Shown here: one piece after another, positions 47,824 through 57,326 of the stretch
How positions within the stretch are numbered: position 1 is the stretch's first letter
How the letters are laid out: each line of letters opens with the position of its first letter
Assembly (NCBI GenBank): GCA_913060495.1
Contig: CAJXRP010000011.1
Location: 49,608 to 113,607, forward strand
Direction: 5' to 3'
DNA length: 64,000 nt
From: an uncultured Gammaproteobacteria bacterium
GTDB lineage: Bacteria > Pseudomonadota > Gammaproteobacteria > Pseudomonadales > Pseudohongiellaceae
The notes under the pieces: generated by a model
What the model was told of the DNA's origin: nothing
Databases searched by the model: none
The model's input: only the letters and a program-made list of their open reading frames with translations
Program-made: the position numbers and the translations under genes

Positions 47824-50800
47824 TTAGCGTATTTTTTCAAACTGCTTGTTAAGCCGTTTCTCAGAAACCGGGATATGAGTCCCTAAGGTTTGCGCAAACA
47901 ATGAGACTCGAAACTCTTCCAACATCCAGCGTAGAATGAATAGTCCCTCTTTATTACTGTCTGCTGCCTTGGACTCTAGCCCTTTATATCTTAGCTGATA
48001 AGCTGATAGTAGCTCTGTATTGGGCCGATCTTTATCCCCCATATGGGGAACCTTGCTCAAGCGCATCGATACTGCTTTTAAGTATCGAGGATACTGAGTA
48101 AACCACAATAGACCGGTTTCGGACAAAAAGCCTTCATGAAGAAGACTATCAAGCTGACTTCCCACATCTTCAGCTACATAGGCCAGCGCCCCATTCTTTA
48201 GACCAGAGAGAACACGGCTTATTTGGTAATACTCGTCAATGACTTGAATAAACAACGATTCTATCTTTTCGGCTAGCGAAAGAACTTTAGGCTTACCTCC
48301 GTTCAGTCGCCGCTCAAATTCTGCCTTGCTACGGGGCATCGAACCATCAAGATCGAAGGCCGCTATGTAGCTTATCCAGGTAGCATCTAGCGCTAACTGA
48401 TCTAATGAAAATGGCGCCTTCAGCACGAGCGTATCGGCCAGCCTGACAAACTTCTTCTTTAGTTGATTACGCTGCTGAATACTCTTCAGTTGGTATAGCT
48501 TTACTAAGCCTTGCTTGTGCTTCTGTTGCGCGAGAAATTTGTCGGCAAATAGACTCACCCCTACTGTTTCACCTTCATCGACAAGGGCTGGGAAGCGAAT
48601 AAGCTTTAAGGATTCACCGACCTCTATTTGTTCAGGCAAATCTTCAAACACCCATTCTTTGGCTCCCGTAACTTCTAGGGGATGATTATAACTAGAATCT
48701 CCACTGTCACTGTGACTGGCATCACCAGCTGAAAAGCTATTCTCGCCATTCTCTAACAATCCCTGTTGCCGGAGTTGTTCCCTAGCCTCTCGAATACTCC
48801 CAGCAAACGCGATTTCCTTCTGTCCGCCCTTCAATACACGAATTTTGGTGTTTAGGTGGGCTGGCAGCTCTATCCGCTCAAATTCCTGCCTGTCCAGCTC
48901 TAAGCCTTTTAGGTTACGAATCTGAGACAGCAATGAGCTTATTATATCGCCGTCTCTATTCGACATCTGCTGACAAGCCTCTGCTACAAACGCATTTACC
49001 GGAATGAAATTCTTACGTCGAGCCTTTGGCAGCCCCTTGATCAGAGCCGTGCATTTTTCAGCGAGATTGCCCGGTACGGCCCAATCTAAATCCGCCTGCT
49101 GTAACTGACCAACCATTTCGACAGGGACTTCTAAAGTCGCTCCATCTGTCTTGCTACCCGGCTCAAAAACATAGTCGAGACGCAACTCATTTTTGTGTAC
49201 AGCCGCCGCATCGGGAAAAGAATGCATGGCAACCAGGGCAGCATCTGCATCTATCAGGTTATCAACTGTCATTAACAGGGATTTTTCGGCAGACTTTCCT
49301 TGCTTACGAACCCATGCAGCGAAGTCGCGAGTAGAACATATATTTTCTGGCAAGCGCTGTTCATAGAACGCCGCGACATCGCGATCAGCTACCAACAGAT
49401 CTGGCCTACGCATCTTTTCTTCTTGCTTCGCCAAAGAAGCGAGGAATTCACGGTTCTTATGATAAATCTTTAGATCGGTGGAAATTTCGCCAGCAATTAA
49501 ACCCTCTTGAATAAAAAGCTGTCTGGAAATTTTTGGATCAATCTTAGTGTAGCTTAGTAGCGCTTTTTCAATGATCACCAAACCATACAGCTGCACCTTC
49601 TCATAGGCCATAACCTGCTGGCGCTTCTTGCTCCAGTGCGGCTCAAAGTACTCTCGCTTAACGAGATGCAAAGCCATCTCTTCAATCCACTCAGGTTGAA
49701 TCTTGGCTGCCTGAGTGGCAAAAGTCTGCGAAGTCTCAATCTGTTCGCCGCTTACTATCCACTTTGCACCCTTATTCGCTAGAACAGAGCTAGAGAATAA
49801 CGAGAAAGTCTTGTTCCTATTGCCACGGTAATTTCGACCATCGAGGCGCTTAGCTATCTGGTTCAAGGAACCACTTATTAGGCTTTTATGTACCGCCTCA
49901 TAATCGCCAACCTCTCTGTTCATTCGAAGACCGAGCTTCTGGCAAGATAAAAGCAATTGGTGATGGACCTCTCTCCATTCGCGCATGCGCATATAAGAAA
50001 GAAAGTACTTTTTACAATGCTTACGTAACTGTCCCTGATTCAAATCCTGGCGTTTCTTTTCATAGTCTTCCCACAGCTTTACTAAGCTTAAGAAATCAGA
50101 ATCTTCATGATTGAATTCCGCTAACTGCTGCATAGCCTGCTGACGGTTATCGCTAGATATTTCCCGCGGATCTTGAATACCAAGGGCACTAACAATAATC
50201 TGCAGCTCACGCAGACAATTTTGCGTGCCTGCCGTTATTAACATCCGCGCGTGCCTTGGATCTACTGGCAGTACAGCCATCTTGCGACCACTATCTGTCA
50301 GCTCTCGCGAATGATTCAGAGCATCCAACTCAATCAACAATTTTATGCCTTCGTTGATTGCCTTAGGCTCGGGAGCATCCAGAAAAGGGAATTTTTCAAT
50401 ATCTCCTAGGCGCAGGTGCTTCATACGCAGAATTACAGAGGCAAGATTTGTTCGCATGATTTCAGGGTCAGTAAATTCCGGCCTCGATTCGAAATCAGTC
50501 TGTGCATAAAGGCGAATACAAACACCGTCGGCCATACGACCGCAACGCCCCTTACGTTGATTTGCGCTTGCTTGAGATATAGCTTCGATAGGAAGCCGCT
50601 GCACCTTGCTCTGCAAACTGTAGCGACTTATTCGCGCAAGTCCCGTATCGATAACATAATTGATGCCAGGGACTGTAATTGAGGTTTCTGCAACGTTAGT
50701 GGCCAAGACAATTTTTCTACCGCGCCCTGGTTTGAATATTTTTATCTGCTCTGAATAACGCAGCCTTCCATACAGAGGTAGAATTTCCACGTCTCGATAC

Positions 50801-51750
50801 TTTTGCTTACGTAGTTTAGTCGCTGTAGCACGTATCTCTCGCTCACTACTAAGAAACACCAAGATATCACCGCTTGATGAGCCCTTTTTCCTATCGCTCT
50901 TAGCGATATCTTCGACGGCCTTGATAATGCCATCGATTTGTAAATCATCATCTATCTGCTCTGCTGACGTCTCAATTAGAGGAGCATATCGAGTCTCAAC
51001 TGGGTATGTTCTACCTGAAACAGCTACTATCGGCGCATTGTCAAAGTGCTTGGAAAACTTTTCAACATCGATGGTAGCCGAAGTAACGATTAACTTGAGG
51101 TTCTTACGTTTCTGCAAGAGCTGCTTAAGATAGCCGAGCAGAAAATCTATATTGAGGGAGCGCTCATGCGCTTCATCAATAATTAATACTTCATATTTAT
51201 TCAGGAATTTGTCTTGTTGAATCTCCGCGAGCAAGATTCCATCCGTCATTAATTTTAGAAAGCTCTGCTCGCTCGTATTGTCCTTGAAACGGATTTGTGA
51301 GCCGACTCCTGCACCAAGCTCTGCACCGATCTCATCGGCGATTCGATTCGCAACTGACAACGCAGCTAGACGTCTAGGTTGGGTATGGCCGATAAGCCCA
51401 CGCACGCCATACCCAGCATCGAGGCAAATCTTTGGCAGTTGAGTCGTCTTGCCTGAGCCGGTGTCTCCAGCCACGATCAATACTTGATGCTCGCCAAGTA
51501 ATTCTGCTATTTCTGCAGCACGAGCACTAACCGGAAGATTTTCTGGATAGGCGATCTTCGATGGAATTGCCGCGCGCCGCAATTCGCAAGCACACAGTGA
51601 TTTTTCGATCGCGGCATCCAGGGCCACTATCGATGACGCGAGATCTTTCTTTGACAACTTGTCGCGCCGCAATTTATTGAGCGTATTTTGCAAACGAAAA
51701 ACATCTGCGAGCTGACAAGTATCGAGCTTCTGCTGCAACGAATCTAACAC
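47824..51750 (-). CDS. hrpA: ATP-dependent RNA helicase HrpA
   Basis: A 1308-residue DEAH-box helicase. Walker A GDTGSGKT at residues 95-102, DEAH at 192-195 (IIDEAHERSLNIDFLLGYL in pieces), VTSATID, and the C-terminal helicase motif NQRKGRCGRMADG. The helicase-associated HA2/OB-fold region follows, then the large HrpA-specific C-terminal domain (DUF3418) to the end. Length equals E. coli HrpA (1300). It resolves stalled ribosomes and acts on mRNA. It is the only gene in its apparent transcript before mlaA. Confidence 0.96.
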   Translation of the reverse strand: MLDSLQQKLDTCQLADVFRLQNTLNKLRRDKLSKKDLASSIVALDAAIEKSLCACELRRAAIPSKIAYPENLPVSARAAEIAELLGEHQVLIVAGDTGSGKTTQLPKICLDAGYGVRGLIGHTQPRRLAALSVANRIADEIGAELGAGVGSQIRFKDNTSEQSFLKLMTDGILLAEIQQDKFLNKYEVLIIDEAHERSLNIDFLLGYLKQLLQKRKNLKLIVTSATIDVEKFSKHFDNAPIVAVSGRTYPVETRYAPLIETSAEQIDDDLQIDGIIKAVEDIAKSDRKKGSSSGDILVFLSSEREIRATATKLRKQKYRDVEILPLYGRLRYSEQIKIFKPGRGRKIVLATNVAETSITVPGINYVIDTGLARISRYSLQSKVQRLPIEAISQASANQRKGRCGRMADGVCIRLYAQTDFESRPEFTDPEIMRTNLASVILRMKHLRLGDIEKFPFLDAPEPKAINEGIKLLIELDALNHSRELTDSGRKMAVLPVDPRHARMLITAGTQNCLRELQIIVSALGIQDPREISSDNRQQAMQQLAEFNHEDSDFLSLVKLWEDYEKKRQDLNQGQLRKHCKKYFLSYMRMREWREVHHQLLLSCQKLGLRMNREVGDYEAVHKSLISGSLNQIAKRLDGRNYRGNRNKTFSLFSSSVLANKGAKWIVSGEQIETSQTFATQAAKIQPEWIEEMALHLVKREYFEPHWSKKRQQVMAYEKVQLYGLVIIEKALLSYTKIDPKISRQLFIQEGLIAGEISTDLKIYHKNREFLASLAKQEEKMRRPDLLVADRDVAAFYEQRLPENICSTRDFAAWVRKQGKSAEKSLLMTVDNLIDADAALVAMHSFPDAAAVHKNELRLDYVFEPGSKTDGATLEVPVEMVGQLQQADLDWAVPGNLAEKCTALIKGLPKARRKNFIPVNAFVAEACQQMSNRDGDIISSLLSQIRNLKGLELDRQEFERIELPAHLNTKIRVLKGGQKEIAFAGSIREAREQLRQQGLLENGENSFSAGDASHSDSGDSSYNHPLEVTGAKEWVFEDLPEQIEVGESLKLIRFPALVDEGETVGVSLFADKFLAQQKHKQGLVKLYQLKSIQQRNQLKKKFVRLADTLVLKAPFSLDQLALDATWISYIAAFDLDGSMPRSKAEFERRLNGGKPKVLSLAEKIESLFIQVIDEYYQISRVLSGLKNGALAYVAEDVGSQLDSLLHEGFLSETGLLWFTQYPRYLKAVSMRLSKVPHMGDKDRPNTELLSAYQLRYKGLESKAADSNKEGLFILRWMLEEFRVSLFAQTLGTHIPVSEKRLNKQFEKIR

Positions 51751-51809
51751 GGTTTTTTCGCTTTCAGGTTTAGACTAAGGATTGCTACACTTCTAGAACT
51801 GCGGTTCGG

Positions 51810-53453
51810 CTAGGCCTTATCTCGCAATTCTCTATGTAGAATCTTCCCAATGATTGACTTCGGAAGCTCTTCGATGAGAACGAATTCTCGAGGCAACTTG
51901 TAAGCAGTTAGACCTTCCTTACAGTGTGCCCGCACAGATTCAAAATCAACATCTCCATGTTGCGGCACTATGAAAAGCTTAATCGACTCACCGGTCTTTT
52001 CAGACGGAACTCCAATTGCCGCGCTTTCTAAGACATCTGGGTGACGATTGACCCAGTCTTCAATTTCGTTAGGAAAGACATTAAAGCCAGACACAAGGAT
52101 CATGTCCTTCTTGCGATCGACTATCGAGATAAAGCCATCATCGCTGATCTCTACATAATCGCCCGATTTGAACCAGCCATCCGCTGTTAGTGCCTCAGCC
52201 GTCTCTTCTTCGTGCTGCCAGTAGCCTTTCATTACTTGCGGGCCGCGAATCCAAAGCTCACCTCGCTCACCGGGCGCAACCTCAACTCCCTCATCATTCA
52301 CGACCTTTGTTTCAGTCTCAGGCACTACAGGACCTACAGTACCAGTACGTTCCTTACCTGGAATGTTTACAGATACAACCGGAGAACACTCCGTTAAACC
52401 GTAACCTTCATAGATTGGGCTGCCTGTCATCTCAAGCCATTCCTCGCTGACAGACGTTGTCATTGCCATACCCCCCGCGCCACAAAATTTCATAGTACTG
52501 AAATCAATACTGGGAAAATCCTCGTGTCGAAGCATTGCAAGATACAGGGTATTAATACCTACAAACCCACTAACCGACCACTTCTTAAACAGCTTGATAA
52601 GGCCTGCAATATCCTTAGGGTTCGGCACTAGAATATTGTGGTTGCCAGCATATGGCATGGTAAGACCGTGCAACAGAAAGGCATAGCTATGATACATCGG
52701 TAGTGGAGCGAGAATATTTTCAATCTTATCCTCGATCACAGCAACGCAACGTGAACGCAGCTGCATCATGTTCGTAATCAAATTGTTATGGCTCAACATT
52801 GCACCTTTAGCGAAACCTGTAGTTCCCCCTGTGTACAAGATCAGAGCAATATCATCAGCTTCACCAGCCTTAGGATAATCAAACGACGGAACAGGGGTAT
52901 TAACCACCTCATGAAAATCTGCGGTGTTGCTTATAGAGTAAGCTGGCGTCAATCTGCGAACATACTTAATAACAACGTTTATAAAATGGCGCCTGAGAGG
53001 CTTCTGAAGATCACCGAACTGAGTCACGACGACAGTTTCGATGTCGGTCTCGGGTAGTATTTTTTCTAACTTGTCACAAAAATTAGACAGTATCACGATG
53101 CCTTTAACGCCCGAGTCCTTAAACTGGTGCGCCATCTCTTGCACTGTGTACAGTGGGTTTGTATTAACCACCACTAAGCCAGCTCGAGTCGCTCCATAAA
53201 AAGCGATAGGAAACTGCAGAATATTGGGCAGTTGAATTGCTATTCTGTCGCCAGGCTGTAGATTCGTTTGAGTAATCAAATAGTGCGCGAAACGGTCGCT
53301 CAGCTCATCGACCTCACCGTAATTTAAGGTTCTCCCAAAACAAGTAAACGCCGGCAATTCTGCGTGCTCACTGCAGAAGTGATCGACTAGCTGCGATAAC
53401 GCTGAAAATTTTTCAGGTCGCAAATCGTCTGTAAGTTTCTCAATCATAGTCAT
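51810..53453 (-). CDS. fadD: Long-chain fatty-acid-CoA ligase
   Basis: A 547-residue adenylate-forming enzyme that activates long-chain fatty acids to acyl-CoA. The AMP-binding P-loop is ILYTGGTTGFAKGAMLSHNN near residue 200. YEGYGLTECSPVVSVN, the hinge GDYVEISDDGFISIVDRKKD and the C-terminal Lys in PKSIIGKILHRELR complete the ANL-family set. Size resembles E. coli FadD (561). Its ATG overlaps the stop of the VWA gene by one base, so it may be co-transcribed with the MoxR/VWA pair. Confidence 0.93.
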   Translation of the reverse strand: MTMIEKLTDDLRPEKFSALSQLVDHFCSEHAELPAFTCFGRTLNYGEVDELSDRFAHYLITQTNLQPGDRIAIQLPNILQFPIAFYGATRAGLVVVNTNPLYTVQEMAHQFKDSGVKGIVILSNFCDKLEKILPETDIETVVVTQFGDLQKPLRRHFINVVIKYVRRLTPAYSISNTADFHEVVNTPVPSFDYPKAGEADDIALILYTGGTTGFAKGAMLSHNNLITNMMQLRSRCVAVIEDKIENILAPLPMYHSYAFLLHGLTMPYAGNHNILVPNPKDIAGLIKLFKKWSVSGFVGINTLYLAMLRHEDFPSIDFSTMKFCGAGGMAMTTSVSEEWLEMTGSPIYEGYGLTECSPVVSVNIPGKERTGTVGPVVPETETKVVNDEGVEVAPGERGELWIRGPQVMKGYWQHEEETAEALTADGWFKSGDYVEISDDGFISIVDRKKDMILVSGFNVFPNEIEDWVNRHPDVLESAAIGVPSEKTGESIKLFIVPQHGDVDFESVRAHCKEGLTAYKLPREFVLIEELPKSIIGKILHRELRDKA

Positions 53454-54631
53454 TATTTCGTCAGCAACGTCATAGCTTCTTCCAGCCCCTTAACAGAAAG
53501 AGGAAACATACGATCTTCCATGAGCTCTCTGACCACTTCGATCGAGTAACTATGCTCCCAAAAATCCTTAGGAGTTGGGTTAATCCATACGACATTGTCG
53601 AAGACATCCGTGAGTCGCTTCATCCAAACTGCACCCGCCTCATCGTTATAGTGCTCAATACTGCCTCCGACATGAGTCACCTCATAAGGAGCCATAGTAG
53701 CATCTCCTACAAATATGACTTTGTAGTCTTTGGAATACTTATGAAGTATATCGAACGTCGACGTGGTCTCCGCGTGACGCCGAATACTCTTCGACCAAAC
53801 TGATTCGTAGATGAAATTATGAAAATAGAAATACTTTAGGTGCTTGAATTCGGTTCGTGCGGCGGAAAACAATTCCTCGCAGAGCTTAACGTGTGGATCC
53901 ATCGACCCGCCTACATCAAAGAATAACAAGACCTTCACCGAGTTATGACGCTCAGGAACCATCTTAATATCAAGGAGCCCCGCATTTTTCGCAGTTGACG
54001 ATATGGTGTCGCTAATGTCCAGCTCTTCTGCCGCTCCAGTTCTTGCAAATTTACGCAAGCGACGCAGCGCCATCTTGATATTTCTAGTACCGATTTCTAC
54101 TGAATCGTCTAAGTCGCGATAGTTACGCTTATCCCATACTTTAACAGCACTTCCGTTCCGACCCTCTTGTTGGCCGATACGGATTCCTTCCGGGTTATAT
54201 CCATACGCTCCAAACGGTGACGTGCCTCCGGTACCGACCCACTTGTTACCACCCTCGTGCCTCTTCTTCTGCTCTTCCATGCGCTTACGGAATTCTTCCA
54301 TAAGTTTTTCCAAGCCTCCAAGCGCCTCGATTTTGGCCTTCTCCTCATCGCTTAGCATCGACTCCATTTGCTTTCGCAACCAGTCATCGGGTATCTCATA
54401 CATCGCAAGGTCGTTGATAGCATCGACGTTCTCGAAATACTTGCCGAAGGCTATATCAAACTTATCGAAGTTTTTTTCGTCCTTTACGAAACACATGCGC
54501 GACAGATAGTAGAACTCTTCTACATTCGCAAAGATCACGTTCTGCTTCAAACATTCAAGGAGTGAAAATAGCTCCGTGAAAGAAACCGGGAGCCGCTCTT
54601 CCTTGAGGGTCATGAAAAAATTAATCAGCAT
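53453..54631 (-). CDS. CoxE-like VWA-domain protein
   Basis: A 392-residue protein of the CoxE/VWA type. The N-terminal 230 residues are helical and charged (MEEFRKRMEEQKKRHEGG). The C-terminal VWA domain has a MIDAS-like motif at Asp239-Val-Gly-Gly-Ser243 (FFDVGGSMDPHVKL), a variant of DxSxS seen in CoxE proteins, and FVGDATMAPYEV later for the third metal contact. Proteins of this kind work with a MoxR ATPase, here encoded 40 bases upstream. The client of the pair is unknown. Confidence 0.85.
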   Translation of the reverse strand: MLINFFMTLKEERLPVSFTELFSLLECLKQNVIFANVEEFYYLSRMCFVKDEKNFDKFDIAFGKYFENVDAINDLAMYEIPDDWLRKQMESMLSDEEKAKIEALGGLEKLMEEFRKRMEEQKKRHEGGNKWVGTGGTSPFGAYGYNPEGIRIGQQEGRNGSAVKVWDKRNYRDLDDSVEIGTRNIKMALRRLRKFARTGAAEELDISDTISSTAKNAGLLDIKMVPERHNSVKVLLFFDVGGSMDPHVKLCEELFSAARTEFKHLKYFYFHNFIYESVWSKSIRRHAETTSTFDILHKYSKDYKVIFVGDATMAPYEVTHVGGSIEHYNDEAGAVWMKRLTDVFDNVVWINPTPKDFWEHSYSIEVVRELMEDRMFPLSVKGLEEAMTLLTK

Positions 54632-54671
54632 AAACGAGCCTCTGCTAAATCTAAGATTAGTCTGTGCGAGG

Positions 54672-55517
54672 CTAGCTCTTAGCTCTATGCATAAAGGCCA
54701 ATTTCTCTAGTAGATGCACGTCTTGTTCGTTCTTCAACAACGCGCCATAAAGAGGTGGGATAGCGTTCTTTGCACTGTGATTTTTTAATACATCTTCAGG
54801 AATGTCGTCGGCCATAAGCAACTTCAGCCAGTCAATTAACTCGGACGTCGACGGCTTCTTTTTCAACCCGGGTATTTTTCGCACATCGAAAAATACGTCC
54901 ATTGCCTGAGAAAGCAACTCCTTCTTGAGGTCCGGGTAGTGCACATCGACTATTTTTTCCATCGTCTGGGAATCTGGAAATTCGATGTAGTGAAAGAAGC
55001 AACGACGGAGGAACGCATCCGGCAATTCTTTCTCATTATTACTCGTAATAATAACGATAGGACGCGTTTTAGCCTTAATCAATTCCTTCGTCTCATAGAC
55101 GAAGAACTCCATCTTATCGAGTTCCAATAACAGGTCGTTTGGAAATTCAATATCGGCCTTATCTATTTCATCTATCAGAAGCACAGACTGGTCACCGGCT
55201 TCGAAAGACTCCCAAAGTTTACCTTGCACGATATAGTTAGATATATCGTGGACTTTGTCGTCACCTAACTGCGAATCGCGCAATCGCGAAACCGCGTCGT
55301 ATTCATACAGGCCCTGTTGCGCCTTGGTAGTTGACTTGATGTGCCATTGAATCAGAGGCAGATTCAATGACTTAGCAATCTGCTCAGCCAACATCGTCTT
55401 ACCCGTGCCGGGCTCGCCTTTGATCAATAGTGGTTTCTGGAGGGCAATAGCCGCGTTGACGGCTAACTGCAATTCATTTGTCGCTACGTATTCTTCGGTG
55501 CCGGTAAAATTCATCAA
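54672..55517 (-). CDS. MoxR-family AAA+ ATPase
   Basis: A 281-residue AAA+ ATPase. Walker A GEPGTGKT at residues 34-41, Walker B LIDEIDKAD at 114-122, sensor-1 IITSNNEKELPDAFLRRC with the arginine finger region, and a C-terminal helical lid. MoxR ATPases act as chaperones that remodel or load metal into partner complexes, usually with a VWA protein, which follows directly here. It differs from the YehL/RavA type in size. The specific target cannot be read from this sequence. Confidence 0.9.
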   Translation of the reverse strand: MMNFTGTEEYVATNELQLAVNAAIALQKPLLIKGEPGTGKTMLAEQIAKSLNLPLIQWHIKSTTKAQQGLYEYDAVSRLRDSQLGDDKVHDISNYIVQGKLWESFEAGDQSVLLIDEIDKADIEFPNDLLLELDKMEFFVYETKELIKAKTRPIVIITSNNEKELPDAFLRRCFFHYIEFPDSQTMEKIVDVHYPDLKKELLSQAMDVFFDVRKIPGLKKKPSTSELIDWLKLLMADDIPEDVLKNHSAKNAIPPLYGALLKNEQDVHLLEKLAFMHRAKS

Positions 55518-55690
55518 TCTTTATCCACTGCTAATTTTGCGTGTCGGTATTGTAAACATCAGCCTCCTATTAATACAGGAAAAAGCAGTTCTCAGACCGC
55601 TATTACCGAGCCTAAATAGCGGATGCAGCTATACCCTACTCTTTTCAGGGAATTGCAAATCCCTGGGCAACAATTAAATTCTAGGCCTCT

Positions 55691-56365
55691 CTACCCCCCC
55701 ACCTCGACGAGCTTCCTGCCCCGTTCAGTGATATACCAACGCGCACCCTTTCTACCACCTATTCGACCGGCAAGAGACTTCAGCGTCAGAAAGCCCAATG
55801 TCTTAACCATAGTCGACTCATCAGTATCCGCTTCGCGGCATAGGCCTGGCAGAGAACGATAGATAAACCTGCCGCAGCCTAGGGTCTTTAGCACTTTAGT
55901 CGATGTTGTATCCAACTCATGGGGATCAGGCTCATTGGCCATTGCCACCTCAGTTAAACTGTCATCCTCCGTCTCCGTATCTATGAGGGGGAGCAACTCT
56001 TCTTGGAGTTGTTTTAACTGATACTGCAACATATCAACCTTATCGCTGGTAGCTCGGGTCTCGTTAAGCACACTGTTTGACACGTTAACCAAAAAGAACC
56101 GTGGAGCAATGGCTACAGCTAGACATATGGCGACGTAGTTCAGGAGGTTTGCTGGATTACCCTCGCTGTCTACGATCAAGGTGCTGCCAAATACCGAAAG
56201 GATAAAAGGCACTAAGAACGTCATCAACACACCCAGCATAATGCAGCGCCAGAGTAAGCCGCTTTCGACAGACTGCTTAGAACCAAGGGTAAAGTAGTTG
56301 ATTACACCGCCGGCAGCACCGACGACGAGCATAATAAAAACTAAGGAAACAAAATGACCAGTCAT
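55691..56365 (-). CDS. Membrane protein with three-TM (YLATT-like) domain, coiled coil and winged helix
   Basis: A 224-residue protein of uncertain role. Three hydrophobic helices stand at about residues 5-25, 40-62 and 75-95. A charged coiled coil follows (about 103-130, DKVDMLQYQLKQLQEELLPL). The last 80 residues look like a winged helix (VLKTLGCGRFIYRSLPGL, TMVKTLGFLTLKSLAGR, and ARWYITERGRKLVE). The N-terminal domain resembles, from memory, the YEATS-associated three-TM (YLATT) family linked to membrane stress or conflict systems. No YEATS gene is nearby. It follows the dnaX-ycgN operon by about 120 bases. Confidence 0.55.
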   Translation of the reverse strand: MTGHFVSLVFIMLVVGAAGGVINYFTLGSKQSVESGLLWRCIMLGVLMTFLVPFILSVFGSTLIVDSEGNPANLLNYVAICLAVAIAPRFFLVNVSNSVLNETRATSDKVDMLQYQLKQLQEELLPLIDTETEDDSLTEVAMANEPDPHELDTTSTKVLKTLGCGRFIYRSLPGLCREADTDESTMVKTLGFLTLKSLAGRIGGRKGARWYITERGRKLVEVGG

Positions 56366-56484
56366 GACAAACCTCTGCTTGCTAAGCCGTTGTTTTAAAT
56401 TAGTAAATTTCTAACTGTTAGTACAAGGACGCAAATTCAAACAGAAAATTAACGCGGGGGGAAGTTATTCGTTACTGATAATTA

Positions 56485-56865
56485 CTATTCTGCTTTAGAA
56501 GAGCCTTCTATATCATTGCTGTTAAACATTATTTTGTCTTTTTTCTTCTTGATAAAAGACATCAGTCCTGCCAGCAGCAAAGCAATAAATATCGCCAGAA
56601 AAAGAGGTACGAAACTCCTAAAAGCAGCCGCAGAACCACCAGTAATTGCATCGAGAGCCGCCACCATAAGTGCTGGGGCCATCTCGCTGCCCTGCGGATT
56701 GCTGTACCAAGGAGTAAAAGTAACAGCTATAGCTACCGCGCGAAGGCTATAGGAAGTCCAAATAGCCCGCTCGAATCGGGTTAACTTCCAGAAGATGCCG
56801 GTAAAAACCGCAGCAGCACCTAGATACAGAGTCCAAAAAAACCAATAATTGCCGATTGAATCCAT
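56485..56865 (-). CDS. Small membrane protein of unknown function
   Basis: A 126-residue protein with three hydrophobic helices at about residues 8-24, 35-55 and 80-105, ending in a very basic stretch (FIKKKKDKIMF) and an acidic tail. I do not recognise a named family. The ATG overlaps the ycgN stop by one base (TAATG), so it belongs to the dnaX-ybaB-recR-rnd-ycgN transcript. It is a real gene by coupling and by its regular membrane layout. The function is unknown. Confidence 0.72.
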   Translation of the reverse strand: MDSIGNYWFFWTLYLGAAAVFTGIFWKLTRFERAIWTSYSLRAVAIAVTFTPWYSNPQGSEMAPALMVAALDAITGGSAAAFRSFVPLFLAIFIALLLAGLMSFIKKKKDKIMFNSNDIEGSSKAE

Positions 56866-57326
56866 TACGAATTAACCCATCGAATAAGATGCTCTTCAAA
56901 CCCATCCGGATGCACATGCTCTTCGGAGATCACCCTGCCTTCTAGTAGTATTCCTGCAGCAGCCATCTCCTTCCGAGAACCCGCCAGCAACGGATGCCAA
57001 TCGAATAAGTCCTTGCCGTTAAAACGAAGTCGATAGGCGCAGGTTTCAGGCATCCAGGTACTCGTCTGAAGATTCATTTCTCCCACGTCCAGGCAGTCAG
57101 GAACTAACTCCGTTCGCGTCTCATAGGAGCCACAGAGACTGGTCTTTTCATCGAAGTAGCGACATACGATCCGCGTATAACTTAGCTCATCGCTGTCCTC
57201 GTCGACAAATTTTTTCAGACAACAACGCCCACAGCCATCGCAGAGCCCTTCCCATTCTGCGGGATTCAGCTCTTCTAACGGCAGCTCCCAGAATCTTGGT
57301 CGCAATTCAGTATTAACAGCGGCCAT
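56865..57326 (-). CDS. ycgN: YcgN-family cysteine-cluster protein
   Basis: A 153-residue protein of the UPF0260/YcgN group. Eight cysteines appear in a fixed pattern: CDGCGRCC near residue 29, then Cys in RIVCRYFDEKTSLCGSYE, VPDCLDV and ETCAYRL. This suggests a bound metal or Fe-S cluster, as in the related zinc/iron-chelating CxxCxxCC domain. The EDSDELSYTRIVCRYFD block is conserved in YcgN. It overlaps rnd by one base, the usual neighbour in Pseudomonas-type genomes. The biochemical role is not known. Confidence 0.9.
   Translation of the reverse strand: MAAVNTELRPRFWELPLEELNPAEWEGLCDGCGRCCLKKFVDEDSDELSYTRIVCRYFDEKTSLCGSYETRTELVPDCLDVGEMNLQTSTWMPETCAYRLRFNGKDLFDWHPLLAGSRKEMAAAGILLEGRVISEEHVHPDGFEEHLIRWVNS

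Noticed and set aside
55646..55665. CAGGGA/TCCCTG hairpin between the three-TM gene and the MoxR gene
   Set aside because: The stem is only six pairs and no T-run follows in either direction, so a terminator call is not supported.
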